A DNA stretch of 25,061 bases, from positions 1-25,061 of the forward strand of contig JBDZUZ010000040.1 in NCBI GenBank assembly GCA_040255445.1. Reading direction: 5' to 3'. Below the pieces are notes generated by a model, which saw only the letters and a list, made by a program, of their open reading frames with translations, had not been told where the DNA came from and made no database searches. How positions within the stretch are numbered: the first letter of the stretch is position 1; each line of letters starts with the position of its first letter. Positions 1-6,416 of the stretch are shown piece after piece. The DNA comes from JBDZUZ01 sp040255445. Lineage in GTDB: Bacteria > Planctomycetota > Phycisphaerae > Phycisphaerales > UBA1924. A program made the position numbers and the translations under genes.

Positions 1-489
1 CACGCCATTAAGCTCATCAATGGCATACTGCCAGTCAATGGGCATCGGAATCTTTGCCAGGTGATATCCCGCTTGTTGTACACGATTAGCAAAGATCCTT
101 GCCGCTTTATAGGGATCGCTGGCTATCAATTCGTCGGGCGCGGTTTTCAATTTCAGCATTTGAGCAACACGTGGATAGTAAATCGAATCCATCTCCTGGT
201 AGTGCAACTGCTCAGGAAACCATGCAGAGAAATTCTCTTCGGTCGGCTGTAACGTCATCCCCTGATACACCAAGGACCCGCCTCCTACGCCAGCGGCCAC
301 AATAGCAGTCATGTTGCGGCCCGCAATGGGTTCTAGCAGGCCCACATAGGGCCAAAGCCCAAACCGGCGCCCGCTAATTTCGGGCCAGATGTTATAGAAA
401 AGTACACGCCTGTCCGGACGCAGTGCATGAGGAAAGGTTTCTGCGTTGGGGCCCGCCTCCCACCACCACCCCCGCCCCCACTGACAACA
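1..489 (-). pseudogene. GMC oxidoreductase (cholesterol-oxidase-like), 5'-truncated and running off the window
   Basis: Reading the minus strand from 489 to 1 gives an open frame with the GMC flavoprotein core motif GVGGGSLVYQGM (around 215-250). It continues with a segment resembling bacterial cholesterol oxidases (FSAWFPEQL, YYPRVAQML, YKAARIF, AKIPMPIDW). In that family an N-terminal GxGxxG FAD-binding strand lies roughly 50-100 residues before this motif. Here the homologous reading starts only near WWEAGPNAETFP (about 465), and an in-frame TGA follows upstream at 490-492. No start codon and no Rossmann motif is visible in any frame up to 594. The 3' half lies outside the window. Base composition is closer to 50-55% G+C, unlike the G+C-rich rest. 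I read it as a truncated remnant or the edge of an assembly joint. The family call is fairly secure; the cause of the truncation is not. Confidence 0.65.
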
Positions 490-498
490 TCATGTCAG
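481..498. repeat. Short inverted repeat beside the truncated GMC gene
   Basis: CTGACA (481-486) and TGTCAG (493-498) are perfect inverted arms around a 6-nt centre, in the non-coding stretch 493-594 before the HEPN gene. No T-run follows on either strand, so it is not a convincing terminator. A possible -10 hexamer TACACT lies at 552-557, but no good -35 is seen. Role unknown. Confidence 0.25.
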
Positions 499-594
499 CG
501 GCCCGCACCTATTCCTAAGACACCCCTACACACCCCCCGGTGACCCCGTAGTACACTCGCGCGGCTCCCTCACCCCTCCAGCAAGGACCCCTCA

Positions 595-1386
595 ATGGCC
601 AAACGTTCACAGAAGTTCGGACGAGAACCGGTCGCCGCAAACATCAAAGATCGTTTAGATGAGGCATACAGCATCCACACGGTGAGCAGTCTGCTTCATC
701 ATTGGGCGAGCAAGGGTGATGGGACCAAGGCGGTTCGTTCGGAGCCTTTCGCGCCGACATATTTTGCCTACGCGTTCTTCGCGTTCAACTCGATTTACTC
801 GACCGCCAACTGGCAGAGAACCTTTGACGACCGGTCGCTCTCGACCTGGTACTGCGACTGCTGCGGTCAGGCGACAACCGATAAATCTGAACTCCAACAA
901 ATCAAGTCGCTCTGTACCGCCACCACGCAGGCGTTTGGGACGGATTTCGATGCGCATGCGGCCGCTGTGTTGAAGAGACGCTGGCAGGCGGCCTCTGCAT
1001 TCATACCCGCCGCGGCCGCCGTGGACGTCGCGTCCGCGATAGAGGACATCGAGCCGACAGAGGCAGGGCATCGATCCTCGCTGCCAACGGAACTGGTGTC
1101 CGATGCACAGAAGGTCTGGAGATCCTTGGCTGGTTCGACCGTTACCGACGACCGGATCAACGTGCGCGAGAAGTTCGCAAGGTTGTTGGAGGCCGTCTAC
1201 AAGGTCAGATGCCGGGTCTTCCACGGCGCCAAACCCATCTTCAAACTCCGGGAGCCGGCTCAACAGCGGCGGTGTCTGGCGTACACCGTGGTACTTACGA
1301 CTACATCTGAGCTGTTCTTCGCAGCTGCGGAACGCAAGCTCGGTTGGAAACCACAGGCTATCGTCAGCGACGACAAAGGTGACTAA
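595..1386 (+). CDS. HEPN-domain protein, putative RNase, next to cas9
   Basis: This is a 263-residue soluble protein with no signal peptide or membrane segment. The C-terminal quarter holds YKVRCRVFHGAK, in which R205 and H210 give the R-x4-H motif of HEPN domains. The motif sits between predicted helices (KFARLLEAVYKVR before; CLAYTVVLTTTSELFFAAAE after), the normal HEPN layout, and in many HEPN proteins this motif is the RNase active site. An N-terminal cluster CDCC (residues 87-90) could bind metal or be structural. The ATG at 595 has an AAGGA site 7 nt upstream (583-587). The gene ends against the 3' end of the convergent tracrRNA, sharing two bases, and cas9 follows in the same direction. 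Its base composition is less G+C-rich than cas9, suggesting separate origin. It could be an RNA-cleaving defence accessory or a toxin. The HEPN call is motif-based; the function is inferred. Confidence 0.75.
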   Translation: MAKRSQKFGREPVAANIKDRLDEAYSIHTVSSLLHHWASKGDGTKAVRSEPFAPTYFAYAFFAFNSIYSTANWQRTFDDRSLSTWYCDCCGQATTDKSELQQIKSLCTATTQAFGTDFDAHAAAVLKRRWQAASAFIPAAAAVDVASAIEDIEPTEAGHRSSLPTELVSDAQKVWRSLAGSTVTDDRINVREKFARLLEAVYKVRCRVFHGAKPIFKLREPAQQRRCLAYTVVLTTTSELFFAAAERKLGWKPQAIVSDDKGD

Positions 1387-1421
1387 AGAAAATGGCCGCC
1401 CTGCCTCTCGGCATGACGGCC
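1385..1421 (-). terminator. Intrinsic terminator of the tracrRNA
   Basis: On the minus strand the outer arms GGCCG and CGGCC (1421-1417 and 1398-1394) enclose an inner TGCC-GAGA-GGCA hairpin (1413-1402). The tract ATTTTCTTT (1393-1385) follows immediately. It overlaps the last two bases of the HEPN gene stop codon on the other strand. On the plus strand no T-run follows, so it should act in one direction only. Confidence 0.75.
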
Positions 1422-1499
1422 GGTCGCTCCCGTAGGAGCGTCGCCTGCGAATCCTTCGTCTTGTTGCGCAAAGACTCACGGACCGCGGTCGATTACACT
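1385..1499 (-). ncRNA. tracrRNA of the type II-C CRISPR-Cas9 locus
   Basis: The minus strand at 1499-1463 is complementary to the CRISPR repeat. There is a perfect 16-bp block (AGTGTAATCGACCGCG), then a 9-position block with one mismatch and one G-U pair, then a 4/5-nt internal bulge, then a perfect 7-bp lower stem (GCGCAAC with GTTGCGC). This is the lower stem-bulge-upper stem plan of tracrRNA:crRNA duplexes. The tail then contains a small CGAA-GGA-TTCG stem (1458-1448), a 6-bp stem CGCTCC/GGAGCG closed by a TACG tetraloop (1440-1425), and a terminator hairpin ending in ATTTTCTTT. Predicted length is about 115 nt. The RNA is antisense to the region upstream of cas9 and its end overlaps the HEPN stop codon. 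Its role is to pair with crRNA and load Cas9. The ends are inferred from the promoter and terminator. Confidence 0.88.
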
Positions 1500-1505
1500 G
1501 CCACC

Positions 1506-1533
1506 ACTCTACCGGCGGGGCCGGGGCTGTCAA
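1506..1533 (-). promoter_or_regulatory. tracrRNA promoter
   Basis: On the minus strand a consensus -35 TTGACA (1533-1528) is followed by a 16-bp spacer and a -10 TAGAGT (1511-1506). Seven bases downstream of the -10 is A1499, the first base of the anti-repeat, so the RNA would start exactly there. The promoter lies inside the leader of the divergent cas9 gene. Confidence 0.7.
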
Positions 1534-1553
1534 GTGGTTCTGGGGAGGTCAGC

Positions 1554-4500
1554 ATGGGGGAGATCCGTCTCGGTCTTGATATCGGCCCGACCTCGGTCGG
1601 CTGGTGCCTGCTCGAAGTCGATGACGATGCCGGCAGCGGCCGCATCCTCGCCGCGGGGTCGCGCATCTTCCCCGAGGGCGTCGATCGCACGCAGCAGGGC
1701 GGCGAGAAGAGCAAGAACCAGGCCCGCCGCATCGCCCGCTCCATGCGGCGGCAGATCCGCCGCCGCCGCGCCCGCCGCGATGCCCTGATCCGCCTCTTCA
1801 AGGAAGTCGGCCTCCTGCCGACCGATCAGGCCGCGCTCGAAGCCCTCCTCGCGGCCAACCCCTACCCGCTCCGCGCCCGCGCGGCGAGCGAAGCGATCTC
1901 CGCCCACGAACTCGGACGCGTCTTTCTCCACCTCACCAAACGTCGCGGCTTCCGGTCCAGCCGCAAGGGCGCCGCCAAGCAGGACAAGGGAATGCTCGCC
2001 GAGATCTCCCACCTGCAACGCCAGATCCCCGATGACCAGACGCTCGGTCAGTTCCTCAACGACCGACTCGCCGGCTTCGACCGCCGCGAGCGCATCGTGG
2101 AACCCACCGACAAGGAACGCGCGGCCGGCCAGCTCCGCGACACCGTCCGCAACCTGCACACCCGCCGCTCCATGTACATCGAGGAGTTCGAACGCATCTG
2201 GGAAGTGCAGAAACCGCATCACCCGGCCATCCTCACCGATGAACTCCGCACCACCCTCTACAACCCCGCCTCCAACGACACATGGGCGGTTCGTGGCCTG
2301 ATCTTCGGACAGCGGAACATGTACTGGCCCAAGGCCGCCATCGGCCGCTGCGAACTCAACCCGAAGGAACGCCGCTGCCCCCGCGCCGCCCGGATCGCCC
2401 AGCGGTTCCGCATCCTCCAGGAGGTCAACAACCTCCGCATCATCGACACCCGCACCGGCGAGACCAGCAGCCTCACACCCGATCAGCGGTCCGCGGCCAT
2501 CGAATCGCTCTGCACCAAGGACCGCCGCACCTTCGATGAACTCCGCAAGGCGTGCGACCTGGGCGATCACATCCGCTTCAACCTCGAAGCCGAGGACCGC
2601 AAGAGCCTCAAGGGACACGAGACCGACACCGCGCTGCGGGCCGCTCTGGGCAAGAAGCGATGGAAGTCCATCGATGAACCGCTGCGCGATGCGATCGCCG
2701 AGATCCTGATCACGGAGGACGATCCCGACCGCGCCGCCGCCCGACTCGCGGAACTCGGCCTCTCGGCCGAGGAGTGCGAGGCCGTCGTCGCCGTCAACCT
2801 CCCTGAGGGCTACGCGGCGTATGGCCGCACCGCGATTACCCGACTCATCCCGCCGCTCGAGCAGGGCCTGCGGATGATGGGCAACGATCCCCGCGATTCC
2901 GCGCTGCACGCGGCCGGGTTCCTCCGGCCCGATGAGCGCGAGGTCCGGGTGTGTGCTTTCCTCCCCGCAGCGCCCGCGCTCACGAACCCGATCGTCCGCG
3001 CCGGCATGACCGAGGTCCGCAAGGTCGTCAACACCATCCTCCGCGATCTGTGCGATGCGCCCCCGCAGCGTGGCGGGCTCACCGGCGGCCGCCGGCCCGA
3101 CCGCATCCATGTCGAACTCGCCCGCGAGGCCAAGAAGTCGCTCGAACAGCGAGCCAGGATCCGCAAGGAGCAGTCCGACCGCCGCAAGGCCAAGGCCGCG
3201 GCCGATGCCGAAATCATCGCCCTCAACCAACGACCGACCAGAGATCTGCGCGAGAAGTACCTGCTCTGGATCGAGCAGAACCGGCGGTGCGTCTATACCG
3301 GCGACCCGATCAGCGTCGCGCAGATGCTCTCCGATGCGACCGAGGTCGATCACATCCTCCCTCGGTGGCAGAGTCTCGATAACAGCATGATGAACAAGAT
3401 CCTCTGCTTCCGGGAGGACAACGAAGCCAAGGGCGATCGAACGCCCCGTGCCTGGCTCGAGCGTGAACAGCCAGATCGATGGAAGCGTGTGCTGTCGCTG
3501 GCACGCAACCTGCTCAAGCCCAAGTTCGAACGCTTCCTCCGCGAAACCGCCGAACTCGACGACTTCGTCGCCCGGCAACTCAATGACACCGCCTACATCA
3601 GCCGCTCCGTGGCGGGGTATCTGAAGCAACTGGGCATCCGCGTGGAGATCGGCCGCGGCGGGATCACCAGCGAACTCGGCCGCGCCTGGGGCCTGCACGG
3701 CATCCTCTCCGAGGAAGGCACCAAGACACGCGACGACCACCGGCACCACGCGGTGGACGCCGCGGTGATCGCCCTCACCGACCCCCGCCGCCTGCAGCAA
3801 TACGCCCGCAGCCGCGGCCGCGATGTGCCGCCGCCCTGGCCGACGATCCGCAACGATCTCGCCTCGCTGATCGCGGGGGTCATCGTGTCACACCGGCCGC
3901 TCCGCAAGATCCGCGGCGAACTCCATGATGCGACCTTCTACGGGGCAACGCAGAAGCGGGAAGACGCCGTCAGCGCCGAAACTCGACCGTGGGCGAAAGA
4001 GTGGATCGAGGCCGAGGGCGCTGCCGTTCGTCGGAAGTGTGTGAGCGATATCACCAAGGCGGCCGAGTTCGAGAAGGTCCGTTACAAGACGATCCGCGGC
4101 ATCCTCGAGCAGCATGTCAGATCACGATGCGGCGGCGAGATACCGGCTGAGCTTCCCAAGGGCATATTCGCCGGAGCGAACGAGCCGCGCATGCCCTCCG
4201 GCGTACCCATTCGGCGCGTTCGGATGGTTGAGCGGAGCAGGTTCGAACCGGTCAGCGCCTGTCGAACGCACCAACTCATCAGGCCAGGCAGCAACCATCA
4301 CATCGTGTATGCCCGGATCAGCGGTGGCCGCCTGGTCGCCCGTGTCACCAATATGAAGGAGGCCGCGCGCCGGGCGCGGAGCGGCCAATCGATCGTTCAG
4401 TTGCCAGAGGAACCCACCGCTGAGATGGCCTGCACACTTTGTCTTCGCGATTCGTTTCGCCTCGATGAAGCATCACAGGCGAAGCACAAGGGTCTGTTCA

Positions 4501-4670
4501 TTGTCCAAGAGATCACGGAGAAGACAAAGGGGGGCCCGATCGTCCGGTATCGCCTGCATTGCGACGCCTCGATGACCGCCGGGCGGTCGCCCCCCGAGTT
4601 ATCCGTCAAGCAGATGAGCGAGCTGGGCCTCCACAGAGTCGAGGTGGACGCGATCGGTAGGGAGGCTTAG
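1554..4670 (+). CDS. cas9: CRISPR-associated endonuclease Cas9, type II-C
   Basis: This is an RNA-guided DNA nuclease of 1038 residues, the compact II-C size. The ATG at 1554 follows a GGGGAGG site (1542-1548) with 5-nt spacing. A longer in-frame reading from 1392 would cross the tracrRNA and is rejected. Domains in order are: RuvC-I LGLDIGPTSVGW (D9); the arginine-rich bridge helix (about 60-80); REC lobe to about residue 510; RuvC-II HVELARE (E521); HNH with VDHILP (D599, H600) and MNK (N614); RuvC-III HHAVDAAV (H732, D735); and a WED/PAM-interacting region from about 800. All catalytic residues match known Cas9s, so both strands should be cut. A CxxC lies in the C-terminal region (CTLC). 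The tracrRNA is encoded divergently just upstream and the array lies 124 bp downstream. No adaptation genes follow. The PAM cannot be read from sequence alone. Confidence 0.97.
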   Translation: MGEIRLGLDIGPTSVGWCLLEVDDDAGSGRILAAGSRIFPEGVDRTQQGGEKSKNQARRIARSMRRQIRRRRARRDALIRLFKEVGLLPTDQAALEALLAANPYPLRARAASEAISAHELGRVFLHLTKRRGFRSSRKGAAKQDKGMLAEISHLQRQIPDDQTLGQFLNDRLAGFDRRERIVEPTDKERAAGQLRDTVRNLHTRRSMYIEEFERIWEVQKPHHPAILTDELRTTLYNPASNDTWAVRGLIFGQRNMYWPKAAIGRCELNPKERRCPRAARIAQRFRILQEVNNLRIIDTRTGETSSLTPDQRSAAIESLCTKDRRTFDELRKACDLGDHIRFNLEAEDRKSLKGHETDTALRAALGKKRWKSIDEPLRDAIAEILITEDDPDRAAARLAELGLSAEECEAVVAVNLPEGYAAYGRTAITRLIPPLEQGLRMMGNDPRDSALHAAGFLRPDEREVRVCAFLPAAPALTNPIVRAGMTEVRKVVNTILRDLCDAPPQRGGLTGGRRPDRIHVELAREAKKSLEQRARIRKEQSDRRKAKAAADAEIIALNQRPTRDLREKYLLWIEQNRRCVYTGDPISVAQMLSDATEVDHILPRWQSLDNSMMNKILCFREDNEAKGDRTPRAWLEREQPDRWKRVLSLARNLLKPKFERFLRETAELDDFVARQLNDTAYISRSVAGYLKQLGIRVEIGRGGITSELGRAWGLHGILSEEGTKTRDDHRHHAVDAAVIALTDPRRLQQYARSRGRDVPPPWPTIRNDLASLIAGVIVSHRPLRKIRGELHDATFYGATQKREDAVSAETRPWAKEWIEAEGAAVRRKCVSDITKAAEFEKVRYKTIRGILEQHVRSRCGGEIPAELPKGIFAGANEPRMPSGVPIRRVRMVERSRFEPVSACRTHQLIRPGSNHHIVYARISGGRLVARVTNMKEAARRARSGQSIVQLPEEPTAEMACTLCLRDSFRLDEASQAKHKGLFIVQEITEKTKGGPIVRYRLHCDASMTAGRSPPELSVKQMSELGLHRVEVDAIGREA

Positions 4671-4699
4671 CGCATGGGTCTCCACGTTTCTTCCCGAAA

Positions 4700-4743
4700 C
4701 GAGCGTTTGCAACCCGCTGGCCACTGCGTGCGCTCGGTTTTTT
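4700..4743 (+). terminator. Possible cas9 terminator
   Basis: CGAGCG (4700-4705) pairs with CGCTCG (4731-4736), and a run of six T residues (4738-4743) follows after one G. The 25-nt loop is long, so the structure is weaker than a classical terminator. It sits between the cas9 stop and the first repeat and would keep cas9 transcripts out of the array. Confidence 0.45.
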
Positions 4744-4794
4744 CCCTCGATCTTCAGCGCAACCTGCCGTGGGACAGTCACTTGGAGAGGATCT

Positions 4795-5292
4795 AGTGTA
4801 ATCGACCGCGATCCGAGAGCAAGGCGCAACCCGGCTGTGGGTCTGGCTTACGAGGTTTGCAGTGTAATCGACCGCGATCCGAGAGCAAGGCGCAACCGCT
4901 CGCGTGACGCCGCATGTGTGCGAGGCAGTGTAATCGACCGCGATCCGAGAGCAAGGCGCAACCCCGAGCGATGCGGTTGAGGATGCTCTCAGAGTGTAAT
5001 CGACCGCGATCCGAGAGCAAGGCGCAACCATGGATTCCGCGCGTCCACGTCCGCGAAGAGTGTAATCGACCGCGATCCGAGAGCAAGGCGCAACCCGGCC
5101 GCGTTCGTGAAGGCGGCGGGGGAGAGTGTAATCGACCGCGATCCGAGAGCAAGGCGCAACGCAGGAACACCGGGGCCCAGATCCTGACCGAGTGTAATCG
5201 ACCGCGATCCGAGAGCAAGGCGCAACCGTCCCTCACCGGGGACGGGCCGGTTTCCCAGTGTACTCGACCGCGATCCGAGAGCAAGGCGCAAC
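4795..5292 (-). CRISPR. CRISPR array, 8 repeats of 36 bp and 7 spacers of 30 bp
   Basis: Repeats begin at 4795, 4861, 4927, 4993, 5059, 5125, 5191 and 5257, with an exact 66-bp period. Read on the minus strand each repeat starts GTTGCGCC and ends GATTACACT, the polarity usual for type II repeats. Seven repeats are identical. The rightmost (5257-5292) has one substitution: A to C at its seventh plus-strand base. All seven spacers are 30 bp and differ from one another. Polarity is supported by the tracrRNA, whose bulge falls after the first seven repeat bases only in the minus-strand reading. No clear leader is visible on either side: 4671-4794 holds the cas9 terminator candidate, and 5293-5344 is short and featureless. 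Confidence 0.97.
4861..4888 (-). promoter_or_regulatory. Promoter-like sequence inside each CRISPR repeat (one copy shown)
   Basis: In minus-strand reading every repeat contains TTGCTC, a 16-bp gap and TACACT at its very end. For the repeat at 4861-4896 these are 4888-4883 and 4866-4861. TACACT matches four of six -10 consensus positions, and TTGCTC matches the TTG of the -35. A start about seven bases on would fall inside the next spacer, as known for Neisseria meningitidis II-C arrays. The variant base of the last repeat lies just outside the -10. Function is inferred. Confidence 0.5.
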
Positions 5293-5344
5293 AACATCTG
5301 GCACGGCATGACTCAGACAATATCCTAAAGTGACAACCCGTCGT

Positions 5345-6406
5345 TCACGCCCCCGGATTAAACGGCAACGGCACATTGTGCCCCGCATCCCGCAGCGTTT
5401 TCTCCCGCGCCGCCAGCTCGATATCCGCATCGACCATCATCGCCGCGAGCTGTTCGACCGTTGTCGACGGTTTCCAGCCCAGCTTCTGCTGCGCCTTGCT
5501 CGAATCGCCCACCAGCAGATCCACCTCCGCCGGCCGCAGGTAGCGCGAGTCAAACGCCACATGGTCGCGGTAGTCGAGCCCCGCGTGGTTGAAAGCCAGT
5601 TCGCAGAACTGCCGCACCGAGATCGACCGGCCGGTGGCGATCACATAGTCCTCGGGCTTGTCCTGCTGGAGCATCATCCACATCATCTTCACATAGTCGC
5701 CCGCGAAGCCCCAGTCGCGCTGCGCATCGAGGTTGCCCAGGAAGACCTTCTCCTGCAGCCCCAGCTTGATGCGGCCGACGGCCCGCGTGATCTTCCGCGT
5801 GACGAAGGTCTCGCCCCGCCGCGGCGATTCGTGGTTGAAGAGGATCCCGCAGGAGCAGTGCAGCCCGTAGCTCTCGCGGTAGTTGACCGTGGCCCAGTGG
5901 GCCATCACCTTGGCGCAGGCGTAGGGCGAGCGGGGGTGGAAGGGCGTGGTTTCCTTCTGCGGCGTCTCGACGACCTTGCCGTACTGCTCGGAGCTGCTGG
6001 CCTGGTAGTACCGCACCTGCTGGCCGCTCTCCTGCTGGAACTCGCGGACCGAATCGAGCAGCCGCAGCGCGCCCATCGCGACGATGTCCGCCGTGTACAG
6101 CGGCATATCGAACGACACGCGCACATGGCTCTGCGCGGCGAGGTTGTAGACCTCGTGCGGCCGGACCCGCCGCAGGATCTCGGAGATCGAGCTGGTGTCG
6201 GCCATGTCGCCGTAGTGCAGCCGCAGCTTGGGGTTGGGGTTGTGCGGGTCCTCGTAGAGCCCGTCGATGCGGCTGGTGTTGAAGGTCGAAGCGCGGCGGA
6301 TCAGGCCGTGCACCTCGTACCCCTTGGCCAGCAGAAACTCGGCCAGGTACGAACCGTCCTGCCCGGTGATGCCCGTGATAAGCGCGCGACGCGTTGGCGT
6401 GGTCAT
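5345..6406 (-). CDS. gmd: GDP-mannose 4,6-dehydratase
   Basis: A 353-residue cytosolic short-chain dehydrogenase that converts GDP-D-mannose to GDP-4-keto-6-deoxy-D-mannose, the precursor of GDP-fucose, rhamnose and related deoxysugars. The NADP-binding TGITGQDG (G12, G15, G18) is present. So are the catalytic SSSEQYG (about 137-143, E140) and the Y162-x3-K166 pair in SPYACAK. Length and the DYVKMMWMMLQQ region match the family. The ATG at 6406 is preceded by a GGAG site and lies 10 bp after the stop of the GT-C-like gene, so the two are probably one transcript. No GDP-fucose synthase or GDP-6-deoxymannose reductase gene is nearby in the window, so the final sugar is unknown. Confidence 0.95.
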   Translation of the reverse strand: MTTPTRRALITGITGQDGSYLAEFLLAKGYEVHGLIRRASTFNTSRIDGLYEDPHNPNPKLRLHYGDMADTSSISEILRRVRPHEVYNLAAQSHVRVSFDMPLYTADIVAMGALRLLDSVREFQQESGQQVRYYQASSSEQYGKVVETPQKETTPFHPRSPYACAKVMAHWATVNYRESYGLHCSCGILFNHESPRRGETFVTRKITRAVGRIKLGLQEKVFLGNLDAQRDWGFAGDYVKMMWMMLQQDKPEDYVIATGRSISVRQFCELAFNHAGLDYRDHVAFDSRYLRPAEVDLLVGDSSKAQQKLGWKPSTTVEQLAAMMVDADIELAAREKTLRDAGHNVPLPFNPGA

Positions 6407-6416
6407 GATGCTCCGA

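Noticed and set aside
1392..1553. N-terminal extension of Cas9 by 54 residues
   Set aside because: It would translate the tracrRNA complement and has no family similarity; ATG 1554 has a good ribosome site and starts right before the RuvC-I strand.
1463..1553. tracrRNA on the plus strand
   Set aside because: It would need a 16-bp unbroken lower stem and shows no tail hairpins or terminator before cas9; the minus-strand reading has promoter, correct bulge position and terminator.
1530..3800. 756-residue minus-strand open frame inside cas9
   Set aside because: It is a G+C-rich antisense shadow with no domain sense; Cas9 motifs on the plus strand are decisive.
4793..5320. Open frames on both strands with repeated GCALLSDRGRLHS or CNRPRSESKAQ peptides
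   Set aside because: They are translations through the 66-bp CRISPR repeat-spacer period, not repeat proteins.
5293..5344. Second half of the truncated GMC gene on the far side of the CRISPR locus
   Set aside because: No FAD-binding motif or GMC similarity is present there, so the locus is not simply an insertion into that gene.
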